DNA from: an uncultured Clostridia bacterium
Lineage (GTDB): Bacteria; Bacillota; Clostridia; Oscillospirales; Ruminococcaceae
Direction of reading: 5' to 3'
Length of the DNA stretch: 64,000 bases
NCBI GenBank assembly: GCA_947627465.1
Contig: CANQWD010000010.1
Coordinates: 29,036 to 93,035, forward strand
Below are positions 51,421-60,021 of this stretch, one piece after another. The position numbers and the translations under genes were made by a program. The first letter of the stretch is position 1. Each line of letters starts with the position of its first letter. Below the pieces are notes generated by a model that was given only the letters and a program-made list of their open reading frames with translations, was not told the origin of the DNA and searched no databases.

Positions 51421-51450
51421 TTCTCCCCGTATAAAGCGGGGAGAATTTTT
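51421..51450 (+). terminator. Terminator upstream of the DAHP synthase gene
   Basis: ttctccccg pairs with cggggagaa, followed by ttttt. Confidence 0.85.
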
Positions 51451-51482
51451 ATCGATCCTTATTCGCTTTTCACAAAAAGGTG

Positions 51483-51511
51483 TTGACATTTTCGCTATAA
51501 TATGATATAAT
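51483..51511 (+). promoter_or_regulatory. Consensus sigma-A promoter of the DAHP synthase gene
   Basis: TTGACA, 17-bp spacer, TATAAT, about 70 bp upstream of the start codon. Confidence 0.88.
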
Positions 51512-51582
51512 ATAATTATATGGGCTTTGATAATTCATATTGCTAAAGCTGTTATAGAACTAAAGTATTGGAGAGAAAAAAT

Positions 51583-52611
51583 ATGTCAATGACGTTTAAC
51601 AGAAAACTTCCTATCCCGAAAGAGATCAAGGAAATGTACCCGATCACCGAGGAGATAAAGCAGGTAAAGGAAGCCCGCGACAAAGAGATCGCGGATGTGT
51701 TCACGGGAAAATCGAACAAGTTTTTGCTGATAATCGGACCGTGTTCGGCGGACAACGAGGATTCGGTTATGGATTACATAAACCGTCTCGCAAAGGTTCA
51801 GGAAAAGGTAAAGGATAAAATACTCATAATCCCGAGAATTTACACAGGCAAGCCGCGCACCAACGGTACGGGATATAAGGGGCTTATCCACCAGCCCGAC
51901 CCCACAAAGGGCGAGGATATGCTGCAAGGGCTTATCGAGGTGAGAAAGCTGCACCAGCGCGCTATTGCCGAGACACATCTGACTTGCGCCGACGAAATGC
52001 TTTACCCGGAAAACTACCGCTACCTTTCCGACCTGCTGTCTTACGTAGCTGTCGGAGCGCGTTCCGTTGAGGATCAGCATCACCGCCTTGTGGCTTCGGG
52101 CATGGAGTGCCCCGTCGGAATGAAGAACCCCACTTCGGGCACGCTTTCGGTAATGTTCAATTCGATACAGGCTGGACAGGCTAAGCACACGTTTATTTAC
52201 CGCGGCTGGGAGGTCGTTTCGGACGGTAACCCGCTTTGTCACGCTATTTTGCGCGGCGCACAGAATAAACACGCACAAACTCTGCCGAATTACCACTACG
52301 AGGATTTGAAGCTCTGCTACGACCTCTATATGGAAAAGGGCTTGCAGAACCCCGCGATAATTGTTGATACCAACCACTCGAACAGCGGAAAACAGTATTT
52401 GGAGCAGGTGCGCATTTCCAACGAGGTACTGCACTCTATGCGCCACAGCGAGGAAATTCGCGGAATTGTCAAAGGTCTTATGATAGAAAGCTATATCGAG
52501 GACGGCGCGCAGAAAATCGAGGAGGGCACTTACGGAAAGTCTATCACCGATCCCTGTCTCGGCTGGGAGAAGTCAGAGAAGCTGATTTACGGAATTGCCG
52601 ACCAGTTATAA
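51583..52611 (+). CDS. aroF: 3-deoxy-7-phosphoheptulonate (DAHP) synthase, AroG/AroF type
   Basis: 342 residues, class I-alpha enzyme condensing PEP and erythrose 4-phosphate, the first step of the shikimate pathway. FLLIIGPCSADNEDSVMDYI, PRIYTGKPRTNGTGYKGLIHQP, YVAVGARSVEDQHHRLVASG, PVGMKNPTSGTL and VDTNHSNSGKQ hold substrate and metal ligands. ATG 51583 was chosen, with ttggagag before it; the track TTG is part of this site. No T-box or trp-type attenuator is seen in its short leader, so feedback inhibition may dominate control. Confidence 0.95.
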   Translation: MSMTFNRKLPIPKEIKEMYPITEEIKQVKEARDKEIADVFTGKSNKFLLIIGPCSADNEDSVMDYINRLAKVQEKVKDKILIIPRIYTGKPRTNGTGYKGLIHQPDPTKGEDMLQGLIEVRKLHQRAIAETHLTCADEMLYPENYRYLSDLLSYVAVGARSVEDQHHRLVASGMECPVGMKNPTSGTLSVMFNSIQAGQAKHTFIYRGWEVVSDGNPLCHAILRGAQNKHAQTLPNYHYEDLKLCYDLYMEKGLQNPAIIVDTNHSNSGKQYLEQVRISNEVLHSMRHSEEIRGIVKGLMIESYIEDGAQKIEEGTYGKSITDPCLGWEKSEKLIYGIADQL

Positions 52612-52621
52612 GGAGCAAGCT

Positions 52622-53479
52622 ATGAGCTTTTTCGCAAAAAGGTACAAGCAATGCGTTGTCACAATGTTCCGCGGAATGAGATCGTGGGTTTGGATCGTAA
52701 TCACTTTGGTTTTCGCATTTTGGTTTCGCGGTTCTCGGCGGCGCGGTTCTTTAATTCGCTTTATAGTGGGCGCGGCGTTCGGCGCTGTGCTTACGGTACT
52801 TTTTGTGCTTATCGCGTCGATTTTCGCTGCGCGAAAGGATATAAAGCTCTACGAAGTTCTTGATAAATACGGCTTCGGGTTGGAATATCTTAAAGCTTAC
52901 GAACAACATCGGATAATCGGCAAGCAGTTCAGACTTCAGTACGCGGCGGAGTATGCGGAGATTTTTGTGAATATCGGTAAGCCTCGGGACGCGCTGAACT
53001 ACTTAAACGCCGTGGTTATACCGCCGAACGCGCCCATTGAGGAACTTGTCGCGTTTTTCTACGTTTACGTAACCGCGGCGCTGAAAACGGGCAACGTATC
53101 GCTTGCCGAGGAGATCTGGCGGCGCTATGAGGGAATGCTTATGCAGGCGAGAAACTCTCCGCAATACAGAGCAGTGAGCGTATTGACGGTTTTGCCGCTT
53201 ATATACATTGATTGCTGCGCGGGGCGCATTCAAAGAGCGTATGAGCAGACCGTGGCGTTTATGAACAGCAAGGATTATCAAGAATGTTTATCGCCGACCA
53301 TTGATATTGATATTATGTATCTTTACGAGCTTGTCACGCTCGGGCGGACGAGCGAAGCGGCGGCGTTTCAAAACGCTCTAGCGGCGAAAATACAAAAGTT
53401 TGAGCCGCCGTTCGCCGCGCTTAAAGAAAAAACCGTCGAGGATTTTAATAAAGCGGCGCGCGGGGAAATGCCTTTGTAA
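52622..53479 (+). CDS. Membrane-anchored TPR-like protein, unknown
   Basis: 285 residues from ATG 52622 (aaggag upstream; start 10 bp after aroF). Two hydrophobic segments lie at about 21-38 and 50-72, with a basic loop (RGSRRRGS) between. The cytoplasmic remainder is helical with TPR-like pairs (YAAEYAEIFVNIGKPRDALNYLNAVV, VYVTAALKTGNVSLAEEIWRRYEGML, IYIDCCAGRIQRAYEQTVAFMNSKDY). No known family named. The close spacing suggests co-transcription with aroF but gives no functional link. Confidence 0.65.
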   Translation: MSFFAKRYKQCVVTMFRGMRSWVWIVITLVFAFWFRGSRRRGSLIRFIVGAAFGAVLTVLFVLIASIFAARKDIKLYEVLDKYGFGLEYLKAYEQHRIIGKQFRLQYAAEYAEIFVNIGKPRDALNYLNAVVIPPNAPIEELVAFFYVYVTAALKTGNVSLAEEIWRRYEGMLMQARNSPQYRAVSVLTVLPLIYIDCCAGRIQRAYEQTVAFMNSKDYQECLSPTIDIDIMYLYELVTLGRTSEAAAFQNALAAKIQKFEPPFAALKEKTVEDFNKAARGEMPL

Positions 53480-53502
53480 GCGGTCTTGATTTTATTTACC
53501 CC

Positions 53503-53531
53503 TTGACAAACATGACAAAATGTGATATAAT
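53503..53531 (+). promoter_or_regulatory. Consensus sigma-A promoter of the tyrS transcript
   Basis: TTGACA, 17-bp spacer, TATAAT, directly upstream of the T-box leader. Confidence 0.9.
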
Positions 53532-53537
53532 TAAAAA

Positions 53538-53816
53538 TAACAAAAAGCGTTGACGAGAATCCAGTAGCGTTGTGAACTCCTTTTCAGAGAGCCGTCGGCA
53601 GGTGCGAGACGGCAGGGAACACACTGCGAATTACCTCTCCGAGCGGCGGCGTGAAAAGCGCGGGCAGCATTTGTGTGCCCGTTCCGAATAGCGCGCACGG
53701 GTAAGCCCGTTATAGCTGTTCAAGGCGCGGTCTTGCTGTCGCGATCGCGTAAATTGAGGTGGTACCGCGGTGTTTATTCGCCCTCTGAAGTTTTGGCTTC
53801 GGAGGGCTTTTCTATT
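53538..53816 (+). promoter_or_regulatory. T-box riboswitch, tyrosine type
   Basis: The T-box sequence aattgaggtggtaccgcgg (53751-53770) is followed by the terminator ccctctgaag / cttcggaggg and cttttctattt. In stem I the specifier loop gcgaattacctc offers codon TAC (53632-53634), matching tyrS downstream. Uncharged tRNA-Tyr should favour the antiterminator. It controls both the GNAT gene and tyrS. Confidence 0.93.
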
Positions 53817-53906
53817 TCCCTTGAAAGGGGTGGTATTCGTGAGATGTGAACATCTCATCGGCTATAAAGAAGTTTTCCTATAATTTTTAAGTAAGGAGGA
53901 CTTTTT

Positions 53907-54365
53907 ATGATAAGGATCGCGAATATTAATGATACGGAGCGGCTTGCGGAGCTTTTTATCGAGCTTCACCGCCGCCACGTTGAAATAAGACCCGACGCGT
54001 TTTTAATGCCCGAGTGCGAATGGTTCAAGCGAAGAATTTCCGAGATTCTGGTCGACAAGGAACAGACGGTTCTGGTTCATGCGGACGGCGAAATTGACGG
54101 CTACGCTGTGGTGAAGCTTATCAACGTGAATGTCGAGGACAAGCCGCCGCGCCGAATGTGCTATATCGACTGCTTTGCCGTTTCGGAGAATTGTCGGCGG
54201 CAGGGAATAGGCACGCGGCTTTTCGACGCCGTCAAACAATTCGGAAAAGAGCGAGGGTGCGATACCATACAGCTCGGCGTGAACGCCGATAACGCGGACG
54301 CTATAAAATTCTACAAAAAAATGGGACTTAATTTCCGAACGATACAAATGGAAGTTAAGCTATGA
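53907..54365 (+). CDS. GNAT-family N-acetyltransferase under T-box control
   Basis: 152 residues. The acetyl-CoA motif is CYIDCFAVSENCRRQGIGTRLFDAVKQF, followed by IQLGVNADNADAIKFYKKMGLNF. The N-terminal part (MIRIANINDTERLAELFIELHRRHVEIRPDAF) is usual for the family. aaggagga precedes the ATG. It lies between the tyrosine T-box and tyrS, 12 bp before tyrS, so it is induced when tRNA-Tyr is uncharged. The acceptor is unknown. Confidence 0.87.
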   Translation: MIRIANINDTERLAELFIELHRRHVEIRPDAFLMPECEWFKRRISEILVDKEQTVLVHADGEIDGYAVVKLINVNVEDKPPRRMCYIDCFAVSENCRRQGIGTRLFDAVKQFGKERGCDTIQLGVNADNADAIKFYKKMGLNFRTIQMEVKL

Positions 54366-54377
54366 AAGGAAATGGAT

Positions 54378-55583
54378 ATGGAACTTTACGATGAATTAAC
54401 AGCACGTGGCTTGATAGCCCAAGTCACAGACAAGGACGAGATCTCAAAAATGATAAACGCGGGCAAGGCGACGTTCTACATCGGCTTTGACCCTACGGCG
54501 GACAGCCTGCACGTCGGACACTTTATGGCGCTGTGCCTAATGAAGCGTTTGCAAATGGCTGGAAACAAGCCGATAGCGCTGTTAGGCGGCGGTACGGGAA
54601 TGATAGGCGACCCGTCGGGCAAAAGCGATATGCGAAAAATGCTTACAAAAGAGGATATCGACCACAACATCGCATGCTTCAAAAAGCAGATGAGCCGCTT
54701 TATCGACTTCTCCGATGACAAGGCTACTATGGTGAACAACGCGGACTGGCTGACCAACCTCAATTGGATAGACTTGCTGCGCGACGTCGGCGCGTGCTTC
54801 TCGGTAAACAAAATGCTGACGTTCGAGTGCTATAAGCAGCGTATGGAGCGCGGACTTACGTTCCTCGAGTTCAACTATATGATAATGCAGAGCTACGATT
54901 TTTACATGCTGTTCCAAAAATACGGCTGTAATATGCAGTTCGGCGGCGACGACCAGTGGGCGAATATGCTCGGCGGCACGGAGCTTATCAGGAAAAAACT
55001 CGGCAAGGATGCGCACGCTATGACGATAACCTTGCTTTTGAACTCCGAGGGCAAGAAAATGGGCAAGACCGAGAAAGGCGCGGTGTGGCTCGATCCCGAT
55101 AAGACATCGCCTTACGATTTCTTCCAGTATTGGCGCAATGTCGACGACGCGGACGTTATCAAGTGCTTGAAAATGCTGACGTTCCTGCCGCTTGAAGAAA
55201 TCCTCGAGATGGAAAAGTGGGAGGGCGCGCAGCTTAACAAGGCTAAAGAAACTCTCGCGTTTGAGCTTACTAAGCTCGTTCACGGCGAGGAGGAAGCGAA
55301 AAAAGCCCTCGACGGCGCAAAGTCCTTATTCGGCGGCGCGGGCAATACCGACAATATGCCCACGGCGGCTGTGGAAGCTCCCGAGGGGAAAATCGGCATA
55401 CTCGATCTGCTTGTAAATACGAAACTCGCCCCCTCGAAGCGCGAAGCCCGCAACCTTATTTCGGGCAAGGGTATCGCCGTCGACGACGTGATCATCGATG
55501 ATACGGCCGCTCAGATCGACCTTTCCAAAGAGGTTATCGTCCGCAAGGGAAAGAAAGTTTTCCTGAAAGTTACAAGGGCTTAA
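54378..55583 (+). CDS. tyrS: Tyrosyl-tRNA synthetase
   Basis: 401 residues, class I synthetase. The HIGH-type motif is in FDPTADSLHVGHFMALCLM, the KMSKS-type loop is KKMGKTEKGAVWLDP, and YDFYMLFQKYGCNMQFGGDDQWANM is the tyrosine-binding region; an S4 RNA-binding domain ends the protein (APSKREARNLISGKGIAVDD). ATG 54378 has gaaagga at the right distance, whereas ATG 54372 is only two bases from it. A T-box and its promoter lie upstream of the preceding gene. Confidence 0.96.
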   Translation: MELYDELTARGLIAQVTDKDEISKMINAGKATFYIGFDPTADSLHVGHFMALCLMKRLQMAGNKPIALLGGGTGMIGDPSGKSDMRKMLTKEDIDHNIACFKKQMSRFIDFSDDKATMVNNADWLTNLNWIDLLRDVGACFSVNKMLTFECYKQRMERGLTFLEFNYMIMQSYDFYMLFQKYGCNMQFGGDDQWANMLGGTELIRKKLGKDAHAMTITLLLNSEGKKMGKTEKGAVWLDPDKTSPYDFFQYWRNVDDADVIKCLKMLTFLPLEEILEMEKWEGAQLNKAKETLAFELTKLVHGEEEAKKALDGAKSLFGGAGNTDNMPTAAVEAPEGKIGILDLLVNTKLAPSKREARNLISGKGIAVDDVIIDDTAAQIDLSKEVIVRKGKKVFLKVTRA

Positions 55584-55602
55584 TACTGTAGAAGCGAACC
55601 TC

Positions 55603-55640
55603 AAAATCCCTCCGTCGTAAGCGGAGGGATTTGTGTTTTA
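55603..55640 (+). terminator. Terminator after tyrS
   Basis: aaatccctccg pairs with cggagggattt, followed by gtgtttta. Confidence 0.85.
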
Positions 55641-55658
55641 TAATTTTGAGAATATCCG

Positions 55659-57074
55659 TCAATCGTCAAAGTGGTAAATAATGACCTCTTTAAGATCGTC
55701 TCCGCAGCCTATGCAGCGATTGTCAACTTTAAACGCCGATTTTCCGTCGTTGAGTTCGTCATAGGATTCGGCTATCATGCGTCCGTATTCGTCCGCGCCC
55801 GAAATAATAAACGAGGAGTAGATCATCCCGTCGTTAGGGCAGTAAACGAAGCAGATATCGCCCGCCTCGGCGTTATCCGGTAAAATTACCGTGCGGTCGT
55901 CGCGTATCTTTTGAGAATACGCCGTTCCGAGGTGCGATTTCAGAAGCTGCAAAAATACGGCGGATTGATTGGGATAGCCTACGTAAAGTCCGCCCGCTTG
56001 TAAAATAGCGGAAGTGTGCTCGGCTCCGTAATAGCCTAAGCCGTCGTCGGGGTTTTCTTTGGCGTATTTCAAAGCCGCTTCGCGGTCGTACTTTTCATCG
56101 GGAATTACGTAAGCCTCTTTTTCCCAAAGCATGATATTTTTGTTATTCACGACCTCTTCGGGCAAGCCGCTGTCGTCATCTTTGTAGAAGTGGTAAAAGA
56201 ACACCTCAACGGTCTCGCTTTCGCAGTCGTAGCAAGGGTCGTTCAAGTCGTCTATGTAAAAAGTATAAGTGCCGCTGTTGCGGTAGTTGTGGCATACGGC
56301 TTTGAGTTTGCCATCCTCATCGGTGCCCACCATAAGCAGAGAATGTATCATAACGCCCTCATAGGAGCAGTATATCTGAACCACGTCGCCGGGACGCGCG
56401 TATTCGGGCAGGCTGATCGAATGGTCGTCCTTATTGTATTTAACAAATTGTCCGAAGCCCAACCTTGAGTGCAGAAGCTGCAAAGTTATCGAGGTGGAGC
56501 TTTCGGTGTATTCCGTGATGTTGCCCGTCGTTATGCACCGCGAGACAAACGGCGCGCAAATCCCCACTCCGTCGTCCCAATGCGCTTTGCCGTAAGCGAC
56601 CGCCGCGTCCGCGTCATAGGCTTCCCATGGCTTTTCGTCAATTTCGCTGATCCACAGCGTTTTTGAGTCGTCCGTCCACTCGAAATCCGCGTAGTAGCGC
56701 CGTTCATTGGAAGTGTCGGTGACGTTCGGGTTGTAAACGAAATTGCCCGTAGAAAGATCGTGAATTCCGTAAACCTCATCGGGGGTGTCCTCGGGCGGGG
56801 TCTTGACGGAATCGGAGGAGCTTTTTCCCATCGGTCTTTTCTGAGATTTTTTTTGGTCAGAGCTGTCGGGAACTGCGGAAGCGTTTTCGGAACCTGCCGA
56901 AGAAACCGCCGAATTTGCAGAATTTGCAGAATTTGCAGAATTTGCAGAATTTGCAGATTTCGCGGAGACAGCGGCGCCCGAAGAAGCCGCGCTGCTCGGA
57001 CTTTCGTCCTTGGCACAGGCGGCGAGGTTCAGAGTAAAGACTAAGATAAGAATTGAGGCAATGGTTTTTCTCAT
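55659..57074 (-). CDS. Lipoprotein with two tandem amidase-like domains, the second degenerate
   Basis: 471 residues from ATG 57074. Lipobox LNLAAC, then a Ser/Ala/Asn linker with five SAN tripeptides coded by a 9-bp tandem repeat. Residues about 155-300 resemble a putative amidase (Amidase_6/NlpC-P60-like) domain: Cys173 in GVGICAPFVSRC, PGDVVQIYC and His244 in VMIHSLLMVG. Residues about 330-471 repeat the unit (DDGLGYYGAEHTSAIL, AGDICFVYC, GMIYSSFIISG), but Cys is Tyr349 and His is Tyr419. One active and one binding-only domain is the likely reading. Family assignment is by eye. Confidence 0.7.
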   Translation of the reverse strand: MRKTIASILILVFTLNLAACAKDESPSSAASSGAAVSAKSANSANSANSANSANSAVSSAGSENASAVPDSSDQKKSQKRPMGKSSSDSVKTPPEDTPDEVYGIHDLSTGNFVYNPNVTDTSNERRYYADFEWTDDSKTLWISEIDEKPWEAYDADAAVAYGKAHWDDGVGICAPFVSRCITTGNITEYTESSTSITLQLLHSRLGFGQFVKYNKDDHSISLPEYARPGDVVQIYCSYEGVMIHSLLMVGTDEDGKLKAVCHNYRNSGTYTFYIDDLNDPCYDCESETVEVFFYHFYKDDDSGLPEEVVNNKNIMLWEKEAYVIPDEKYDREAALKYAKENPDDGLGYYGAEHTSAILQAGGLYVGYPNQSAVFLQLLKSHLGTAYSQKIRDDRTVILPDNAEAGDICFVYCPNDGMIYSSFIISGADEYGRMIAESYDELNDGKSAFKVDNRCIGCGDDLKEVIIYHFDD

Positions 57075-57177
57075 AAATATATTTTCCTTTGCAGTTGTTG
57101 AAATCATTGTATATTACAGCAATAAGCGCAATTAAAATTATACCACACAAATAGTGAAACGCGGTATGGAAATCTAA

Positions 57178-57371
57178 GGCAACACCGCGCAATTACCGGC
57201 TAACGCCTTTGCTGCCCGCTTGCTTGCATATTTTCCGTCATATTGCACAATTCGTCCTCGCAAGGCGTCAGCCTTGCTTCGTCCTCATTGTACAAGCGTT
57301 GAGCAAAGCTCAACCCGCTGACAGAAAAATCTGACTGCGCAATCGGACAGCAATAATTGTGCGGTGTTGCC
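57178..57371. repeat. Third-family repeat, copy 2 (about 195 bp, multi-hairpin)
   Basis: Ends ggcaacaccgcgcaatta and taattgtgcggtgttgcc pair over 18 bp with one G-T wobble. Inside are gcaaggcgtcagccttgc and gttgagcaaagctcaac hairpins and the shared words gcttgcatattttccg and gaaaaatctgactgcgcaa. The 60-aa minus-strand track ORF is a shadow of this element. It fills the 320-bp gap between the lipoprotein and XRE genes. Confidence 0.75.
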
Positions 57372-57394
57372 CTAACAAACAAATTGACGGCAAA

Positions 57395-57712
57395 TTATTC
57401 CTGAAGAAGTCCGCGTAAATACGCCTGAAGCTTGGCTTTTTGCAGATCATTCAGCCGTTTGAATCCGAAAAGCACGTTCTTTTCGGATTCTGAAAGCCCG
57501 TAAACCGATACGCTGGTTTTGTCGTCGCTGAGTTCAAGAAGATAATCGGCAGATACGCCGAATATTTCGGCAAGGCGGCAAATCGTCGCGATGTCCGGCT
57601 CCGACAAGCCCAGTTCGTATTTGCTTATCATAGCTTGTGTGACGTTTAATTCGATAGCAAGCCGCTGTTGGCTCATTTTGCGCTCGTCACGCAAGATCTT
57701 TATTCTTTTCAT
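57395..57712 (-). CDS. XRE-family transcriptional regulator
   Basis: 105 residues. An N-terminal Cro/CI helix-turn-helix (MKRIKILRDERKMSQQRLAIELNVTQAMISKYELGLSEPDIATICRLAEIFGVSADYLLEL) occupies the first 65 residues; the rest is a short helical dimerisation region (SESEKNVLFGFKRLNDLQKAKLQAYLRGLL). gggtgg precedes the ATG. An inverted repeat upstream (57743..57785) may be its operator. It lies between the radical SAM gene and a repeat, without an obvious target gene other than itself. Confidence 0.88.
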   Translation of the reverse strand: MKRIKILRDERKMSQQRLAIELNVTQAMISKYELGLSEPDIATICRLAEIFGVSADYLLELSDDKTSVSVYGLSESEKNVLFGFKRLNDLQKAKLQAYLRGLLQE

Positions 57713-57742
57713 TGCACCACCCTATTTCTATTTTATAACTTT

Positions 57743-57785
57743 TTTGAGTATATAAAATTCTTAATAGTTGTAGAAAGTACTCAAA
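57743..57785. promoter_or_regulatory. Candidate operator of the XRE gene
   Basis: Half-sites tttgagta and tactcaaa are perfect inverted copies, 27 bp apart, in the 104-bp gap before the XRE gene, where its promoter must lie. Confidence 0.4.
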
Positions 57786-57816
57786 TTTATTATAAGAATT
57801 TGTGAAAAAAGCCGGT

Positions 57817-58677
57817 TTAAAACAGCGAAAGCTGCTCAGCTTCGGGAAATTCGCGCAGATACGCAAAAATACGCGACGGGTCGCTTTCAATGCCGAACTT
57901 CTCGCATTCCTCGTCAAAGCACTTCCAAAGCCGCGGCGCGTTTGGTGAAACAAGCTCGTATGCGTTGCCGTAGGTCGAGATATATCGAGCTTTAAGTCCG
58001 GGGAAAAAACGGTCGAGCTGCGCGTAGAAATACTCGCGGTCGCCGCTGCGGAGCGTCATTCCCATTCCGAAGGTTATTATCCCGAAAACTCCCGCTTCGG
58101 CGCACAGCCGTACTATTCCGCGAACGTTTTCCTCCGTGTCGTTGATAAACGGCAGCAGCGGAGTGAGCCACACAACAGTCGGTATGCCGCGGTTCTTCAT
58201 TTCGCAAAGGACTTCGGCGCGCCGAGCGGAGCCGCAGACGTTCGGTTCAACAATGCGGCATAATTCTTCGTCAAACGTGGTTATCGTCATCTGGACTACC
58301 GCTTTAGCGGTGAGGTTTATCCGCTCGAGAAGCTCTATATCGCGCATTATCAGATCGGATTTTGTAAGCACCGTCACCCCAAAGCCGTACTTTGAGATTA
58401 TTTCTAAACATTGCCGAGTTATCTTAAGTTCGCGTTCCGCGTGAAGATACGGGTCGCACATCGCGCCCGTGCTTATCATACAGCGTCGGCGTTTGGCTTT
58501 CAAAGCCGCTTCAAGAAGCTCGGGAGCGTTTTCCTTGACCTCAATATCCTCAAACGCGTGCGTCATTTGATAGCAGTCGCTGCGCGCGTCACAGTAAATG
58601 CAGCCGTGCGAACAGCCGCGGTAGACGTTCATTCCGCTGCCCGAGTTCAGTATCCCTTTTGCTTGTATTTTGTGCAT
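57817..58677 (-). CDS. Radical SAM protein, SplB-like / Rv2578c type
   Basis: 286 residues. MNVYRGCSHGCIYCDARSDCY holds the CxxxCxxC cluster motif in the form typical of the spore photoproduct lyase-like group. STGAMCDPYLHAERELKITRQCLEII, VTVLTKSDLIMRDIELL and VWLTPLLPFINDTEENVRGIV follow the family order. The track start is 58 codons too early; ATG 58677 (MHKIQAKGIL) has aggag upstream. True DNA-repair lyases are longer, so function is unassigned. Confidence 0.82.
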   Translation of the reverse strand: MHKIQAKGILNSGSGMNVYRGCSHGCIYCDARSDCYQMTHAFEDIEVKENAPELLEAALKAKRRRCMISTGAMCDPYLHAERELKITRQCLEIISKYGFGVTVLTKSDLIMRDIELLERINLTAKAVVQMTITTFDEELCRIVEPNVCGSARRAEVLCEMKNRGIPTVVWLTPLLPFINDTEENVRGIVRLCAEAGVFGIITFGMGMTLRSGDREYFYAQLDRFFPGLKARYISTYGNAYELVSPNAPRLWKCFDEECEKFGIESDPSRIFAYLREFPEAEQLSLF

Positions 58678-58882
58678 AAAATCTCCTGCCTTTTCGTTTT
58701 GTTGCTTGATCATGTAAAAATGCGGTTCACGACTATTGGGGTGCATGAATATTATAAATGATTTTTTGAATAAAGTCATAGAAAATCGAATAAAATATCG
58801 TGTTTTCGGTAAAAACAGTAATATTGCACAATAAATTATTAAAAAAGCCATACGAGTTTGTATATGTTTTTTGCAAAAACTC

Positions 58883-58911
58883 TTGACAAATGTGAAAATT
58901 TATGTTAAATT
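58883..58911 (+). promoter_or_regulatory. Sigma-A promoter of the hrcA operon
   Basis: TTGACA, 17-bp spacer, TAAATT, just upstream of the CIRCE operator. Confidence 0.75.
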
Positions 58912-58915
58912 ATAT

Positions 58916-58942
58916 TTAGCACTCAGGAGTACAGAGTGCTAA
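58916..58942 (+). promoter_or_regulatory. CIRCE operator
   Basis: TTAGCACTC, nine bases, GAGTGCTAA: an exact match to the consensus bound by HrcA. It overlaps the expected transcription start. Confidence 0.97.
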
Positions 58943-58968
58943 ATCAACCGATAACGGGGGTGGAAGCG

Positions 58969-60021
58969 TTGGAAGGGCGCGCGGCGAAGATATTGGGAGC
59001 AATTGTCGACGCTTATATAATAACAGGCGAGCCGATAGGTTCAAAGGCTTTGGCACAAAATCCCGAGATCGGAGTGTCGCCCGCCACGATAAGAAATACA
59101 ATGGCGGCGTTGGAGCAGGATGGATATTTGGATCATCCGCATACGTCCGCAGGACGTGTGCCGACGTACAAGGGCTTCAGATACTATATTGAGAACCTGA
59201 TGAGCCTCGAACCGCCGAACCCCGAAACGCTGTCCGAAATAGACGCGCGGCTGAACGACGAGATGAGCGATGAAGCGATAATCGAAAACGCTTCGACGGC
59301 TCTCGCCGAGATAACCAAATGCGCCGCGATAACCACCAATCACGTTTCAAAGTTCTCGGTGATAACAAAAGTCGACGTAGTACCGGCGGGACGGCGAATG
59401 TATGTTCTGCTGATGATAACGTCCAACGGTACGATAAAAAACAAGGTCTGCCGAATGGAATTCGATATGACGAACGAACAGATGGCGGATTTTACAAGAT
59501 TTTTGAACGAGCATTTACGCGGCGTTGACCCGGAAAGTATGTCGGAGGATTACGTGAACGGACTGACAGCGGCTTTAAGCGGCTACATGTTGTCGCTTGC
59601 GCCTCTTCTGCACGCGGTTTACGAGCTTTCCGAAGAAATGCTCCGCGACAGTGTGGAGGTCAGGGGCGAAGCCAATTTGCTGGCATGCCGAGAGCTGCCG
59701 CCCGAGGACGTTATAAAGTTTATCGAGCAGAAAGCGGAGCTTTCCGGACTATTGGAAAGCGCGTTTTCGGGAATTAATATCCGTTTTGGTGAGGAATACG
59801 ATACGATCGCGATATCAAATTCAACGCTCGTCAGCGCGAGTTATTATAAAGACGGAAAACCCGCTGGCGCGTTGGGAATTATAGGCCCTATGAGATTGGA
59901 TTACCGCAAGGTGATCCCTTATATAGAATATCTGAGCAAAAAGGTGACGCAGATGCTTTCCGACGGGGAAGAACCGCGTTTGCCCGAAGCGAAGGAAGGG
60001 GACAACAAGAATGACAAATGA
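58969..60021 (+). CDS. hrcA: Heat-inducible transcription repressor HrcA
   Basis: 350 residues. The winged-helix N-terminus is GRAAKILGAIVDAYIITGEPIGSKAL...VSPATIRNTMAALEQDGYLDHPHTSAGRVPT; later blocks (MYVLLMITSNGTIKNKVCRM, GALGIIGPMRLDYRKVIPYIEYLS) are family-typical. It represses its own operon through the CIRCE site in front. The track start (58936) lies inside CIRCE; TTG 58969, 7 bp after gggggtgg, gives the family N-terminus, although GTG 58960 is possible. The end overlaps grpE by 11 bp. Confidence 0.95.
   Translation: MEGRAAKILGAIVDAYIITGEPIGSKALAQNPEIGVSPATIRNTMAALEQDGYLDHPHTSAGRVPTYKGFRYYIENLMSLEPPNPETLSEIDARLNDEMSDEAIIENASTALAEITKCAAITTNHVSKFSVITKVDVVPAGRRMYVLLMITSNGTIKNKVCRMEFDMTNEQMADFTRFLNEHLRGVDPESMSEDYVNGLTAALSGYMLSLAPLLHAVYELSEEMLRDSVEVRGEANLLACRELPPEDVIKFIEQKAELSGLLESAFSGINIRFGEEYDTIAISNSTLVSASYYKDGKPAGALGIIGPMRLDYRKVIPYIEYLSKKVTQMLSDGEEPRLPEAKEGDNKNDK

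Noticed and set aside
57200-57382. 60-aa minus-strand ORF in the third repeat family
   Set aside because: Lies inside a multi-hairpin repeat; explained by the repeat and without a Shine-Dalgarno.
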